A DNA stretch of 64,000 bases from Candidatus Kaistia colombiensis (GTDB taxonomy: Bacteria; Pseudomonadota; Alphaproteobacteria; Rhizobiales; Kaistiaceae). The translations under genes were made by a program, and so were the position numbers. Shown piece after piece: positions 36,408 to 45,485 of this stretch. The stretch's first letter is position 1. Each line of letters starts with the position of its first letter. A model generated the notes under the pieces. That model saw nothing but the letters and a program-made list of their open reading frames with translations, searched no databases and had not been told where the DNA came from. Location: positions 2,432,501 to 2,496,500 of the forward strand of contig CP119318.1 in NCBI GenBank assembly GCA_029203105.1, given 5' to 3'.

Positions 36408-36512
36408 GCCGTCATCCCGGGCTTGATCCGGAATCCATCCGGCCGGGTTGCTACCGCGTGAAGCTCCCGAAAACCGCGCTGCATGGATCCCTGCTTTCGC
36501 AGGGATGACGCC
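36408..36512. repeat. Family A palindrome
   Basis: It starts GCCGTCATCCCGGGC, carries GATCCGGAATCCATCC and GCATGGATCCCTGC inside, and ends CAGGGATGACGCC. It lies 85 bases upstream of the first GTA-type gene. Confidence 0.75.
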
Positions 36513-36596
36513 AGAGTGGGGATGACGGAGAGCGCGGCCGCGACGCCGGGTGCTGCCCCGACACACGCCGCACCACAATCGAGGCGAGAGAGAAAG

Positions 36597-37091
36597 ATGC
36601 CCGAACGCACGCTCGACCAGTGGGCGGCGATCCGTGTCGCTTATGAGACCTCTGGCGTGCCGCTTCGCGACATCGCCGCACTGCATGGCGTCAGCCATGT
36701 ATCCGTCGCCAAACATGCCGAACGGCATGGCTGGCTGCGGCCGGGCGAAGCGCCGCCGCTGCCGGATGGGGCGGCGGCGGAGAAGCTGGTGGCGCGGCTC
36801 TATCGCACCTTCGAGAAGCAGGTCGCCGAACTGGAATTGCGCTTCGCGAGCGGGGAGAGTGGCGTCGAGGAGAAGGACGCCCGCACGCTGGCCGTGCTGG
36901 CGCGGACGCTGGAGACGCTGGGAAAATTGCGGGAGGGGACGGAGGATGCCGCTGGAGCCGCGCCCGTCGACATCGACGCCGTCCGGTCGCGGCTTCAGGC
37001 GCGCCTGGAACAGCTCGATGCGGCGGGGGCGGAGGCCGGCGCGCCTGCTGGCGGAGCTGCGGCCGGAGGAGATCGAGGCCTTCCAGCATGA
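36597..37091 (+). CDS. GTA/phage small terminase-like protein (g1 position)
   Basis: A 164-residue protein. An N-terminal helix-turn-helix (RVAYETSGVPLRDIAALHGVSH is split by the turn, residues 10-40) would bind DNA, followed by a helical oligomerisation region (ARTLAVLARTLETLGKLRE) and an Ala/Gly-rich tail. It overlaps the large terminase gene by 74 bases. RcGTA g1 has recently been understood as the small terminase; here HTH plus position fit that role. The start ATG follows GAGAGAGAAAG. Confidence 0.8.
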   Translation: MPERTLDQWAAIRVAYETSGVPLRDIAALHGVSHVSVAKHAERHGWLRPGEAPPLPDGAAAEKLVARLYRTFEKQVAELELRFASGESGVEEKDARTLAVLARTLETLGKLREGTEDAAGAAPVDIDAVRSRLQARLEQLDAAGAEAGAPAGGAAAGGDRGLPA

Positions 37092-38310
37092 CTGGGATTT
37101 TTGGGCCCGCGACGACCAGTATCCGCCCGATGGCGACTGGCTGAGCTGGCTGATGATCGGCGGGCGCGGCGCCGGCAAGACGCGGGCCGGAGCCGAGTGG
37201 ATCCGTGGGCTTGCTGGTGGAAGATCAGGCTTTGCCTTGGCTCCGGTCGGCCGCATTGCCCTGATTGGCGAGACGCTGGCCGATGTCCGCGACGTGATGA
37301 TCGAGGGCGTCTCGGGTCTGCTATCCGTTCATCGCCGCCACGAGCGGCCGAACTGGCAGCCGTCGCGCCGCCGGCTCGAATGGCCGAATGGCGCGGTGGC
37401 GCTGTGCTTCTCGTCGGAGGATCCGGAGAGCCTGCGCGGGCCGCAATTCGAGGCGGCCTGGGCGGACGAGCTGGGCAAGTGGCGCTATCCGGAGGCGTGC
37501 TGGGACATGCTGCAATTCGGCCTTCGGCTGGGCGACATGCCGCGCCAGCTCGTCACCACGACGCCGCGTCCGATCCCGCTCTTGAAGCGGCTGCTCGCCG
37601 CCGAGCGCACCGTCATCAGCCGCGCCGGCACCTCGGCCAACCTCGCCAATCTGGCGCCGGGTTTTCTGGAGCGCGTCGTCGGCCGCTATCGCGGCACCCG
37701 GCTCGGCCGGCAGGAGATCGATGGCGAATGGATCGAGGATCGCGCCGATGCGCTCTGGAGCCGTGATGACATCGAGCGGGCGCGCGTCGACCGCGCGCCC
37801 GAACTGGCGCGCATCGCGGTCGCCGTCGATCCGCCGGCGTCCCGGCGCAAGGGCGCGGACGCTTGCGGCATCGTCGCCTGCGGGCTGGCGGCGGACGGCA
37901 CCGCCTATGTGCTCGCCGATCGCAGCCTGGCCGAGGTGAAGCCGGCGGCCTGGGCGGCGGCGGCGGTCGGGCTCTATCGGGCGCTCGATGCCGATCTGCT
38001 GGTCGCCGAGGTCAACCAGGGCGGCGACATGGTGGCGAGCGTGATCAACGAGGTTGATCCGGCCGTGCCGGTGACGTCCGTCCGCGCGACGCGTGGCAAA
38101 TACCTGCGGGCCGAACCGGTGGCGGCGCTCTATGCGCAGGGCCGGGTGCGCCATGCCGGCACGTTCCCGGCGCTGGAGGATGAAATGGCCGATTTCGGCC
38201 CGGAAGGCCTCGCCAATGGTCGTTCGCCGGACCGGCTCGATGCGCTGGTCTGGGCGCTGACGGCGCTGATGCTGCGGGCGCCGGGCGAGCCGAGGATCCG
38301 GACGATGTGA
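37018..38310 (+). CDS. Large terminase (GTA g2-like)
   Basis: A 430-residue packaging motor. The ATPase domain has Walker A GGRGAGKT at 48-55 and a Walker B-like AAWADELGKW segment. The RNaseH-like nuclease carries VAVDPPASRRKGADACG, VAEVNQGGDM and SPDRLDALVWALTALM. It cuts and drives DNA into the prohead. The start at ATG 37018 overlaps g1. Length and motifs match RcGTA-type terminases, and nothing looks broken. Confidence 0.92.
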   Translation: MRRGRRPARLLAELRPEEIEAFQHDWDFWARDDQYPPDGDWLSWLMIGGRGAGKTRAGAEWIRGLAGGRSGFALAPVGRIALIGETLADVRDVMIEGVSGLLSVHRRHERPNWQPSRRRLEWPNGAVALCFSSEDPESLRGPQFEAAWADELGKWRYPEACWDMLQFGLRLGDMPRQLVTTTPRPIPLLKRLLAAERTVISRAGTSANLANLAPGFLERVVGRYRGTRLGRQEIDGEWIEDRADALWSRDDIERARVDRAPELARIAVAVDPPASRRKGADACGIVACGLAADGTAYVLADRSLAEVKPAAWAAAAVGLYRALDADLLVAEVNQGGDMVASVINEVDPAVPVTSVRATRGKYLRAEPVAALYAQGRVRHAGTFPALEDEMADFGPEGLANGRSPDRLDALVWALTALMLRAPGEPRIRTM

Positions 38311-38475
38311 TCGTCGCGACGGGGCGCCATGTGGTTCTTTCGCGCCATGCGGTGCTTCGATGTCTTGCGCGGTTGTCTTGCGCGGCGAATCCGCCGAAGC
38401 ATCGGGAGCGGATGCATTCCATCGGAAGTCGGTGGGGGGCTGTTTCGACGATGTCAGATGGAATGGGGTCATTCG

Positions 38476-39261
38476 ATGGAGTTCGCCACTCAACTCTCGG
38501 TGCCGATGTTGTTCGTGCTGTTCACCACATTCGGATTGATCTTCTATCTGGTCGGCCGGCTGGCGCTCCATTTCCTGTCGAAGCACGCGGTCCGCGACAC
38601 GCTCTCGATCCCGCAATCTGCCTTTCTGAGCACGATCGCCACCGCCTGGGCGCTCTCGCTCGGTTTCATCGCCGCCGACATCTGGACCGTGAATTCCAGG
38701 GCCGATCAGGCGACCAGCATGGAGCGGTCGGCGATCGCCCGCCTGCTGCGCAGCGCCGAGCCGGATATTCTCGCTTCCGCAAAGCTGACGGCGGGCATCG
38801 AGGCCTACCGCCAACAGGTCGCCAGCAAGGAATGGCTCGAAGGCAAGAACGAGACGCCGGATGAGCAGGTCGAGGCCATCCTGTACGGCGTTCGCGGCGA
38901 GGTGGCGAACCTGGCGCGCGGCAATGCGCCGGCCCCGCTGGTCTCGCAGGTGATGACCGACTTCAACGATCTGCAGGACGCCCGCAACTTGCGCCTCGCG
39001 GTCGGCAACACGTCGATCGACTACTACAAATGGTATCTGGTGATGTTCCTGACGCTGCTCACGGCAATCACCATCGCCGCGACCCATGCCGACAGGAAGC
39101 GCGCCGGCCGGCGGGCGCTGGCGATCTATGCGATCACGGCGTCGATGAGCCTGTGGATCCTGGCGATCCACGCCAACCCCTATGACGGTCTCGAGGCGCT
39201 CGATCCCTCGCTGCTGTTCACCAACCAGAAGAATGCCGGCATCGCCTTCGGCGGTGCGTGA
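38476..39261 (+). CDS. DUF4239-like membrane protein inserted between terminase and portal
   Basis: A 261-residue protein with two N-terminal helices (PMLFVLFTTFGLIFYLVG; FLSTIATAWALSLGFIAAD) and two C-terminal ones (WYLVMFLTLLTAITIAAT; RRALAIYAITASMSLWILAI). A helical extracytoplasmic domain, about 70-180, lies between. This resembles bestrophin-like DUF4239 proteins. It is not part of RcGTA-type clusters. The start is uncertain, since an ATG at 38458 is also possible. Function unknown. Confidence 0.7.
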   Translation: MEFATQLSVPMLFVLFTTFGLIFYLVGRLALHFLSKHAVRDTLSIPQSAFLSTIATAWALSLGFIAADIWTVNSRADQATSMERSAIARLLRSAEPDILASAKLTAGIEAYRQQVASKEWLEGKNETPDEQVEAILYGVRGEVANLARGNAPAPLVSQVMTDFNDLQDARNLRLAVGNTSIDYYKWYLVMFLTLLTAITIAATHADRKRAGRRALAIYAITASMSLWILAIHANPYDGLEALDPSLLFTNQKNAGIAFGGA

Positions 39262-39288
39262 TCGCACCGGCGAACCGGCACTGCGAAC

Positions 39289-40449
39289 TCAGCCGCTGCC
39301 GATCTCGGCCGGGCTGGACGCCTGCAAGGGAGCGACGACGACCCGGTTGCGGCCGGCGCGTTTCGCCTCATAGAGGGCGCGGTCGGCATCCGCGAGCATC
39401 CGGTCCGTGCTGATGCCGTTGGCACCGCTGGCGGCGAGGCCGGCGCTGGCGGTGCAGGGGAGGCCCGCCTCCTTCGCGGCGAGATCGATGAAGCGCCGGC
39501 GCACGGCGTCGGCATGGCGCAGAGCGTCGTCCAAAGCGGTGTCGGGCAGGATCAGCGCGAATTCCTCGCCGCCGATCCGCGCCGCCGAAGCGTTGGCCGG
39601 CAGGTCGTGTTTCAGGGCCTTCGCGAACAGGGCGATGACACGGTCGCCCATGGCGTGGCCGTGGGTGTCGTTGATTGTCTTGAACTCGTCGATATCGAAC
39701 AGGATGGCGGCGCCGGAAGGCGGCGGCTCGGCTTCATGCGCGTCGAACAGAGCGCGGCGGTTCATCAGCCCGGTCAGCGGGTCGGTGAGCGCCTCGCGCC
39801 GGTGCGCCTGGGCCGTGCGGATCTGGCTGAGCGCCATCGTCAATGCGCCGAGCGCCGGGATCGCGCCGATCACCAGCATGATGGAAAGATCCTGTGCCCA
39901 GTTTCGCGGCGGCCCGGTGACGACGATGCCGTCGTTCAGCAGCACCAGCACCGCGCGCGGCAGAAACGATAGTCCGACCAGAAGATAGAGGGCGGCAATC
40001 GTCAGGGTGGTCATGGGTGCTTGTTGGCGCGCTTCCCAGAACTGGTGCGAAATCAGGAACAGCAGGACTGCGGAGGCCAGGAAGCCGACAGCATAGGCGA
40101 TGCCGCTGAAGCCGAACAAAAGCGGCAGCAAGGTCAGCGTCCCCGAGACGACGGTTGCCGTCGCGATGCGTCGCCAGGGTGACAGTCCGAGCCGAAACTG
40201 TGCGGCGCTGCCGTAGAGATTGGCCTCGCCCGCCAGCAGCAGGCCGAAGGCGATGCCCAACGCCCAGGACGAAGGATGGAAGCTGTCGATGGTGGAAAAG
40301 CCGACGCTGACGGCGATCAGCACGGCGCCGACGGCGCAGGTCAGGAGAAAGCCGTCCCGCCGCGACGTCTTCCAGGCTGCGAACAGGATGACTGAAAGGA
40401 ATGCGGTGGCGAAGCCGATGGCGACGAGGAGCGAGGCGAAGTCGAGCAC
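39289..40449 (-). CDS. Membrane diguanylate cyclase (GGDEF)
   Basis: A 386-residue c-di-GMP synthase. Six or seven helices cover residues 1-210. The GGDEF domain (about 225-380) has LTDPLTGLMNRRALFDAHE, FDIDEFKTINDTHGHAMGD and ARIGGEEFALILPD, the active GGEEF form. The RxxD inhibitory site that normally stands just upstream of GGEEF is not seen (DLPANASA instead). It is antisense to the surrounding GTA-type genes and separates terminase from portal, a host gene in an unusual place. Confidence 0.92.
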   Translation of the reverse strand: MLDFASLLVAIGFATAFLSVILFAAWKTSRRDGFLLTCAVGAVLIAVSVGFSTIDSFHPSSWALGIAFGLLLAGEANLYGSAAQFRLGLSPWRRIATATVVSGTLTLLPLLFGFSGIAYAVGFLASAVLLFLISHQFWEARQQAPMTTLTIAALYLLVGLSFLPRAVLVLLNDGIVVTGPPRNWAQDLSIMLVIGAIPALGALTMALSQIRTAQAHRREALTDPLTGLMNRRALFDAHEAEPPPSGAAILFDIDEFKTINDTHGHAMGDRVIALFAKALKHDLPANASAARIGGEEFALILPDTALDDALRHADAVRRRFIDLAAKEAGLPCTASAGLAASGANGISTDRMLADADRALYEAKRAGRNRVVVAPLQASSPAEIGSG

Positions 40450-40664
40450 CGGTGTGTCCTCTTTCGGCCGGAAGGCGACGGGCCGGAAAGTCTTGAGCGA
40501 GCACGATGGCAGGGCCTTGTTTCAGGCTTCGCCTTGAAAACTGCGCCCATAGTTCAGTTGACGGAACGGAATGCAAGCGAAAGCCGTACCGGCTTCGATG
40601 GACCCGGCCCCCAGGGGGACGATCATGCGGGCGGGCCGCGACCTTAATCTCGATCGGAGACGCG

Positions 40665-41876
40665 ATGAAAGCGAACCTCTTGGCCCGCCTTTTCGGCGGG
40701 CCCGTTGCCGCGCCCGCGACGAAAGCCTCGAGGGCCGGGCCGCTGATCGCGCTGCAGGGGCAGGGGCGTCCGGTCTGGACGCCGCGCGATCTCGCCAGCC
40801 TCGCCCGCGAAGGTTTCATGAAAAACGCCATCGTCTACAGGGCCGTATCGATGATCGCCGAGGCGGCCGCCTCCGTGCCTTGGCTCGCCTATGAGGGCGA
40901 GGCGGAGCGGCCGGATCATCCTCTGCTGGCGCGGCTGGCGCGGCCGAATGGCCGCCAGTCCGGCACGGCCTGGTTGGAAACGCTCTATGGCAATCTGCTG
41001 GTCTCCGGCAACGCCTATGCCGAGCTGGTGCAGCTCGGCGGGATGCCGGCCGAGCTGCATGCGCTGCGGCCGGACCGGATGAAGGTGGTGCCGGGGCCGG
41101 ATGGCTGGCCCGAGGCCTATGACTATTCCGTTGCCGGCCGCTCGGTCCGATTTCCGGTCGAGGACGGCCAGTCGCCGATCCTGCATCTGCGGCTCTTTCA
41201 TCCGCTCGACGATCACTATGGCTTTGCGCCGCTGGAGGCGGCGGCCATCGCGCTCGATCTGCACAATGCCGCCGGCGCTTGGAACAAGGCGCTGCTCGAC
41301 AATGCCGCCCGGCCTTCCGGTGCGCTGGTCTATCGCGGCGAGGGCGGCGCCAACCTCTCGCAGGACCAGTTCGAGCGGCTGAAGCGCGAGCCGGAGGCAA
41401 ACTACACCGGGGCGGTCAACGCCGGCCGGCCGCTGCTGCTGGAAGGCGGGCTCGACTGGACGTCGATGGCGCTCACCCCGCACGACATGGATTTCATCGA
41501 AGCCAAGAATGGCGCGGCGCGCGAGATCGCGCTCGCCTTCGGTGTGCCGCCGATGCTGCTCGGCATTCCCGGCGACAACACCTTTTCGAACTACGCCGAG
41601 GCCAACCGCGTGTTCTGGCGCCAGACGATCCTGCCGCTGGTCGGCCGCACCGCCGATGCGCTGACCAATTGGCTCGCGCCACACTATCCCGGCGCGCTCC
41701 GGCTCGGCTTCGACACCGACGCCATTCCGGCGCTTTCGGACGAGCGGAACGGGCTCTGGAGCCGGGTCGGGGCGGCGGACTTCCTGACGCGAGCGGAAAA
41801 GCGCCAGGCGGTCGGCTACGGCGCGATGGCAGCCGGCGCAGGGGATGGGGAAGGAGACGCGGGGTGGACGACTTGA
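40665..41876 (+). CDS. HK97-type portal protein (GTA g3-like)
   Basis: A 403-residue portal. RAVSMIAEAAASVPWLAYE, ETLYGNLLVSGNAYAELVQ, SPILHLRLFHPLDDHYGF and PPMLLGIPGDNTFSNYAEAN are all conserved in HK97-like portals. It forms the dodecameric DNA channel at one capsid vertex. The start at ATG 40665 follows GGAGACGCG. Its end overlaps g3.5 by 13 bases. Confidence 0.93.
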   Translation: MKANLLARLFGGPVAAPATKASRAGPLIALQGQGRPVWTPRDLASLAREGFMKNAIVYRAVSMIAEAAASVPWLAYEGEAERPDHPLLARLARPNGRQSGTAWLETLYGNLLVSGNAYAELVQLGGMPAELHALRPDRMKVVPGPDGWPEAYDYSVAGRSVRFPVEDGQSPILHLRLFHPLDDHYGFAPLEAAAIALDLHNAAGAWNKALLDNAARPSGALVYRGEGGANLSQDQFERLKREPEANYTGAVNAGRPLLLEGGLDWTSMALTPHDMDFIEAKNGAAREIALAFGVPPMLLGIPGDNTFSNYAEANRVFWRQTILPLVGRTADALTNWLAPHYPGALRLGFDTDAIPALSDERNGLWSRVGAADFLTRAEKRQAVGYGAMAAGAGDGEGDAGWTT

Positions 41877-42052
41877 CCCGCACCTTTGCCAGCCGTGGCG
41901 ATCTCGCCCATCTGGCGCTCTTCCTCTGGGCCTCGGGCGCCAGCGGTCTTCTGGTCTGGGCGCTCCGAGAGCTGGCTAGCTCGAACCGTCGCTTCAACGA
42001 CTTCGTCGCCGAGATCGCCCGGTTGACCCGGTTCTTCAACGATCGGCGGTAA
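41864..42052 (+). CDS. GTA head-formation small protein (g3.5-like)
   Basis: A 62-residue protein starting at GTG 41864, inside the portal gene end, with AAGGAG 8 bases upstream. It has one helix (LALFLWASGASGLLVWALREL) and a charged tail (FNDFVAEIARLTRFFNDRR). RcGTA has an equally small protein at this place, needed for head assembly. The position is decisive; sequence alone would not identify it. Confidence 0.7.
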   Translation: MDDLTRTFASRGDLAHLALFLWASGASGLLVWALRELASSNRRFNDFVAEIARLTRFFNDRR

Positions 42053-42120
42053 GGGACTCTGCGGGCGAGGCTTTTTTGCTCCGGCCCTCGGGTGAGGGCA
42101 CAGCTCGTCGCCACACCCTC

Positions 42121-42244
42121 CGCCGTCATCCTCGCGAAAGCGAGGATCCATGTTCCCGGGGGCGCGGGCGTTGGAGGCTGGGAGCCGTACGAACCTCCCA
42201 AAACTCTCGCTGGATGGATCCTTGCTTTCGCGAGGATGACGGCG
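42121..42244. repeat. Family A palindrome between g3.5 and the protease
   Basis: CGCCGTCATCCTCGCG at the left and CGCGAGGATGACGGCG at the right are exact inverted copies. GGATCCATG and TGGATCC lie inside. It breaks up what is otherwise a tight operon. Confidence 0.8.
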
Positions 42245-42286
42245 AGCGTGGGCAGGCGCAGAGGTCAAATCGAAGAGAGGGAAGCA

Positions 42287-42391
42287 ATGACCCAGATGCT
42301 GAACCGCATCCTGCAGCGTCTCGCGCCGGACCACCGCAAGGTGTTTCGCGATTTTGCCGGGGCGCTGGAGAAGCTCCTGGCGCGAAGCTAA
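42287..42391 (+). CDS. Possible 34-residue protein
   Basis: MTQMLNRILQRLAPDHRKVF is followed by an amphipathic helix ending in LEKLLARS. A GAGAGGGAAGC ribosome site precedes the ATG. It lies between the family A palindrome and the protease gene. Helix propensity and spacing favour translation, but no relative is known to me. Confidence 0.4.
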   Translation: MTQMLNRILQRLAPDHRKVFRDFAGALEKLLARS

Positions 42392-42540
42392 CCGACGCGG
42401 CACCGACCGGGCTCGCGCGCTCGCAAGGCGGGAGGGGGCGGGCGAGGGCCTTCATCTCCTGAATTGATGCCTCGCCAAAGTCCCGCAACCCTTTGATCCG
42501 ACTCCCCCTTCCACGCGGTGCGTACCGCGAAGGAGACCGC

Positions 42541-43107
42541 ATGACCCCTTCCTCCGCGCCTGCTCTCGAGACGAAGTTCGCCGCCGCCGACCTCTCCGGC
42601 GTCGATGGCGAGGGCGTCTTCTCCGGCTATGCCAGCCTGTTCGGCACGGCCGATCTCTCCGGCGACGTCGTGCTGCCGGGGGCCTTTCGCGGCTCGATTG
42701 CAAAACGCGGCGCGGCAGGAATCCGCATGCTCTACCAGCACGATCCGGCCGAGCCGATCGGCGTCTGGCTGGAGATCCGCGAGGATCCGCGCGGCCTCTT
42801 CGTGCGCGGCCGGCTGATGGCCGATGTGGCGCGTGGACGCGAGGTGGCGAGCCTGATGCGGGCCGGCGCGCTCGACGGGCTCTCGATCGGCTTCAAGACG
42901 GTCAAGGCCCGCGCCGACCGCACGGCCGGCATCCGCAGGCTGGTCGAGATCGACCTCTGGGAGATCTCGGTCGTCACCTTCCCGATGCAACCCGACGCCC
43001 GCGTTTCGAGCGTCAAGACAACCGGCCTCGCCGCACGGATGCGCCGGGCCGCCCGCACCCTCCATCCGGCCAGCCTTTCCCTCCACCCGACAAGGACAAC
43101 GCGATGA
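42541..43107 (+). CDS. HK97-type prohead protease (GTA g4-like)
   Basis: A 188-residue protease of the HK97 gp4/U35 type. FSGYASLFGTADLSGDVVLPGAF is followed by the His-containing MLYQHDPAEPIGVW, then the Ser strand GALDGLSIGFKTVKA and the structural LWEISVVTFPM. It cleaves the capsid scaffold arm. The start is ATG 42541 after GAAGGAGA. It overlaps the capsid gene by 4 bases. Confidence 0.92.
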   Translation: MTPSSAPALETKFAAADLSGVDGEGVFSGYASLFGTADLSGDVVLPGAFRGSIAKRGAAGIRMLYQHDPAEPIGVWLEIREDPRGLFVRGRLMADVARGREVASLMRAGALDGLSIGFKTVKARADRTAGIRRLVEIDLWEISVVTFPMQPDARVSSVKTTGLAARMRRAARTLHPASLSLHPTRTTR

Positions 43108-44333
43108 CCGAGATTTCCCCTGCCGCCCCCGAAGCCAAGGCCGCCGAAAGCGGCGACGTTTCCGCCGCCTTCGACGATTTCATGCGCGCCTTCGAGGCGT
43201 TCAAGGACACCAACGACGAGCGGCTTTCCGAGATCGAGACCAAGCTTTCCGCCGACGTCGTCACCACCGACAAGCTCGACCGCATCAACAAGGCGCTGGA
43301 CGAACTGACGCTGAAGGGCCGCCGCCCGCCGCTTTCCGCCGAGCGTGGCGCTGCGCGACCGTCCGAGCACAAGCAGGCCTTCGAGAGCTATGTGCGCGGC
43401 GGCGACGAGGACGGTTTTCGCAAGCTGGAGCAGAAGGCGCTTTCGGCCGGTACCAATGCCGATGGCGGCTATCTCGTGCCGATCGAGACGGAGACGGAGA
43501 TTGGCAAGCGCCTCGCCGCCATCTCGCCGATCCGCGCCATCGCCGATGTCCGCCAGGTTTCTTCCGGCACCTATCGCAAGCCGTTCATGACGGCGGGCCC
43601 GGCGGTCGGCTGGGCCGGCGAGACGGACGCGCGCAGCCAGACGAATTCGCCCACCATCGCCGCGCTCGATTTCCCGGCGATGGAGCTCTACGCCATGCCG
43701 GCGGCGACCGCCGCGCTGCTCGACGACAGTGCCGTCAACATCGACGACTGGATCGCCGCCGAGGTGGAGAGCGCCTTCGCGGCGCAGGAAGGCACCGCCT
43801 TCGTCTCCGGCGACGGCACCAACAAGCCGAAGGGTTTTCTTTCCTATACCACGGCCGCTGAGGGCTCCTGGAGCTGGGGCAAGCTCGGCTATGTCGTGAC
43901 GGGCACGTCCGCGGCACTTCCTTCCAGCAATCCATCCGATGTGCTGGTCGACCTGATCTACACGCTGAAAGCAGGCTATCGCGCCAATGCCCGCTTCGTG
44001 CTCAACCGCCGCACCCAGGCGACGGTCCGCAAGCTGAAGGACGCCGACGGCCATTATCTCTGGCAGCCGGCGGCGGTGGCGGGCGGAGAGGCGTCGCTGA
44101 TGGGCTTTCCGGTGACGGAGGCCGAGGACATGCCCGACATCGCCGCCAATTCGCTGTCGCTGGCCTTTGGTGATTTTCGCCGCGGCTATCTGGTTGTCGA
44201 CCGTCTCGGCGTCCGCGTCCTGCGCGATCCCTATTCCGCCAAGCCCTACGTCCTCTTCTACACCACCAAGCGCGTCGGTGGCGGCGTCCAGGATTTCGAC
44301 GCGATCAAGCTACTGAAGTTCGGCACGAGCTAG
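43104..44333 (+). CDS. HK97-fold major capsid protein (GTA g5-like)
   Basis: A 409-residue capsid precursor. The first 110 residues form a helical scaffolding arm (FDDFMRAFEAFKDTNDERLSE). The mature shell follows from about 112 (SAGTNADGGYLVPIE), then PAVGWAGETDARSQTNSPTI, EVESAFAAQEGTAFVSGDGT and the A-domain DRLGVRVLRDPYSAKPYV. It ends KLLKFGTS. Length and arm match RcGTA capsids. Confidence 0.94.
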   Translation: MTEISPAAPEAKAAESGDVSAAFDDFMRAFEAFKDTNDERLSEIETKLSADVVTTDKLDRINKALDELTLKGRRPPLSAERGAARPSEHKQAFESYVRGGDEDGFRKLEQKALSAGTNADGGYLVPIETETEIGKRLAAISPIRAIADVRQVSSGTYRKPFMTAGPAVGWAGETDARSQTNSPTIAALDFPAMELYAMPAATAALLDDSAVNIDDWIAAEVESAFAAQEGTAFVSGDGTNKPKGFLSYTTAAEGSWSWGKLGYVVTGTSAALPSSNPSDVLVDLIYTLKAGYRANARFVLNRRTQATVRKLKDADGHYLWQPAAVAGGEASLMGFPVTEAEDMPDIAANSLSLAFGDFRRGYLVVDRLGVRVLRDPYSAKPYVLFYTTKRVGGGVQDFDAIKLLKFGTS

Positions 44334-44355
44334 GCGTCTCTCTTCGCACACCCTC

Positions 44356-44473
44356 CGCCGTCATCCTCGCGAAAGCGAGGATCCATGCAGCCGGGTTTCC
44401 GGGCAGGCGAACCTCCCGACGGCACGGCTGAATGGATCCCGGATCTCCGCTTCGCTGCGTCCGGGATGACGGC
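44356..44473. repeat. Family A palindrome between capsid and connector
   Basis: CGCCGTCATCCTCGCGAAAG starts it and GTCCGGGATGACGGCG ends it. The right half carries GGATCTCCGCTTCGCTGCGT, shared with the copy at 55.7 kb. It lies 22 bases after the capsid stop. Confidence 0.8.
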
Positions 44474-44589
44474 GAGGGTGCATCAAAAGCCGGCCCCGGT
44501 CCCCTCCCATCGGAGCTGGCCCGGAGCGGCGCGTCGCTTTCGCGGGCGCCGCTCCACTGTACCGAAACACCCAAGCCCAAGGAGCCATC

Positions 44590-45159
44590 ATGACCGCAGC
44601 GCTGATTTCCGCGCCGGCGACCGAGCCGGTGTCGCTGGCCGACGTAAAGGCGCATCTGCGCGTCGACGGCACGGCGGAAGACAGCCTGCTGCAGGCAGCG
44701 ATCCTGGCGGCGTGCACCCATGTCGAGAGCGAGACGCGGCGAAAACTGATCGCGCAGGGCTGGCGCCTCTATCTCGACGAATGGCCGTCCGGCCGGGCGA
44801 TCGAGCTCACCGTCGCGCCGCTGATCTCGGTCGAGAGCATCACGCTCTACGACATCGTCGGCGCCGCGCATGTTCTCGACCCCGACGACTACCGCGTCGA
44901 TGCCGCCCGCCTGCCGCCGCGCATCGTGGCGAAGCTCCGGCCGCAGGCCGCGCTCTATGACAATGGCATCGAGATCGACGTCACCGCCGGCTACGGCGTC
45001 TCCAGCCTTGCCGTGCCGGCGGCGCTCAGGCAAGCGATCCTGATGCTGGTGGCGCACTGGTACGAGCATCGCGGCGCCGTGGGTTTTGATCGCGCCGGCG
45101 ACGTCGCGCCGCTCGGCTTCGAGGCGCTGATCGCGCCCTATCGGGTCCGCACGCTGTGA
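44590..45159 (+). CDS. Head-tail connector (GTA g6-like)
   Basis: A 189-residue connector of the phiE125 gp8/gp6 type. It begins with EPVSLADVKAHLRVDGTAED, has SLLQAAILAACTHVESETRRK and a middle WRLYLDEWP, and ends AALRQAILMLVAHWYEHRGAV. It forms the adaptor ring below the portal. The start ATG 44590 follows AAGGAGCC. The next gene starts inside its stop codon (GTGA). Confidence 0.88.
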   Translation: MTAALISAPATEPVSLADVKAHLRVDGTAEDSLLQAAILAACTHVESETRRKLIAQGWRLYLDEWPSGRAIELTVAPLISVESITLYDIVGAAHVLDPDDYRVDAARLPPRIVAKLRPQAALYDNGIEIDVTAGYGVSSLAVPAALRQAILMLVAHWYEHRGAVGFDRAGDVAPLGFEALIAPYRVRTL

Positions 45160-45485
45160 ACGGTCTGGACCCCGGTCAGCTGTCGAACCGCGTCACGCTG
45201 GCGCGAGCGGTGCGCAGCGACGATGGCAGCGGTGGCGCGACGGTCGACTGGCAGGAAGTCGTGACCTTCTGGGCGAGGATCGAGCCGGTCGGAGCGAGCG
45301 AACTTAACGCCGCCGATCGGCTTGCGACCCGCGTCACGCATCGGGTCACGATCCGGTTTCGCGATGATGTTGAAGGCGGCATGCGGCTCGTGCATCGCGG
45401 ACGGAGCCTCAAGATCGCGTCGTGGCGCGACCCGGATGAAACGCGGCGCTTTCTTGTGCTCGAAGTGGTGGAGGAAGGGCCATGA
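45156..45485 (+). CDS. Phage head closure protein (GTA g7-like)
   Basis: A 109-residue protein starting at GTG 45156, overlapping the connector stop. LSNRVTLARAVRSDDGSGGA, WARIEPVGASE and VTHRVTIRFRDDV are the hallmarks of SPP1 gp16-like head closure proteins, and it ends LVLEVVEEGP. It closes the packaged head before tail joining. It overlaps the next gene by 4 bases (ATGA). Confidence 0.88.
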   Translation: MNGLDPGQLSNRVTLARAVRSDDGSGGATVDWQEVVTFWARIEPVGASELNAADRLATRVTHRVTIRFRDDVEGGMRLVHRGRSLKIASWRDPDETRRFLVLEVVEEGP

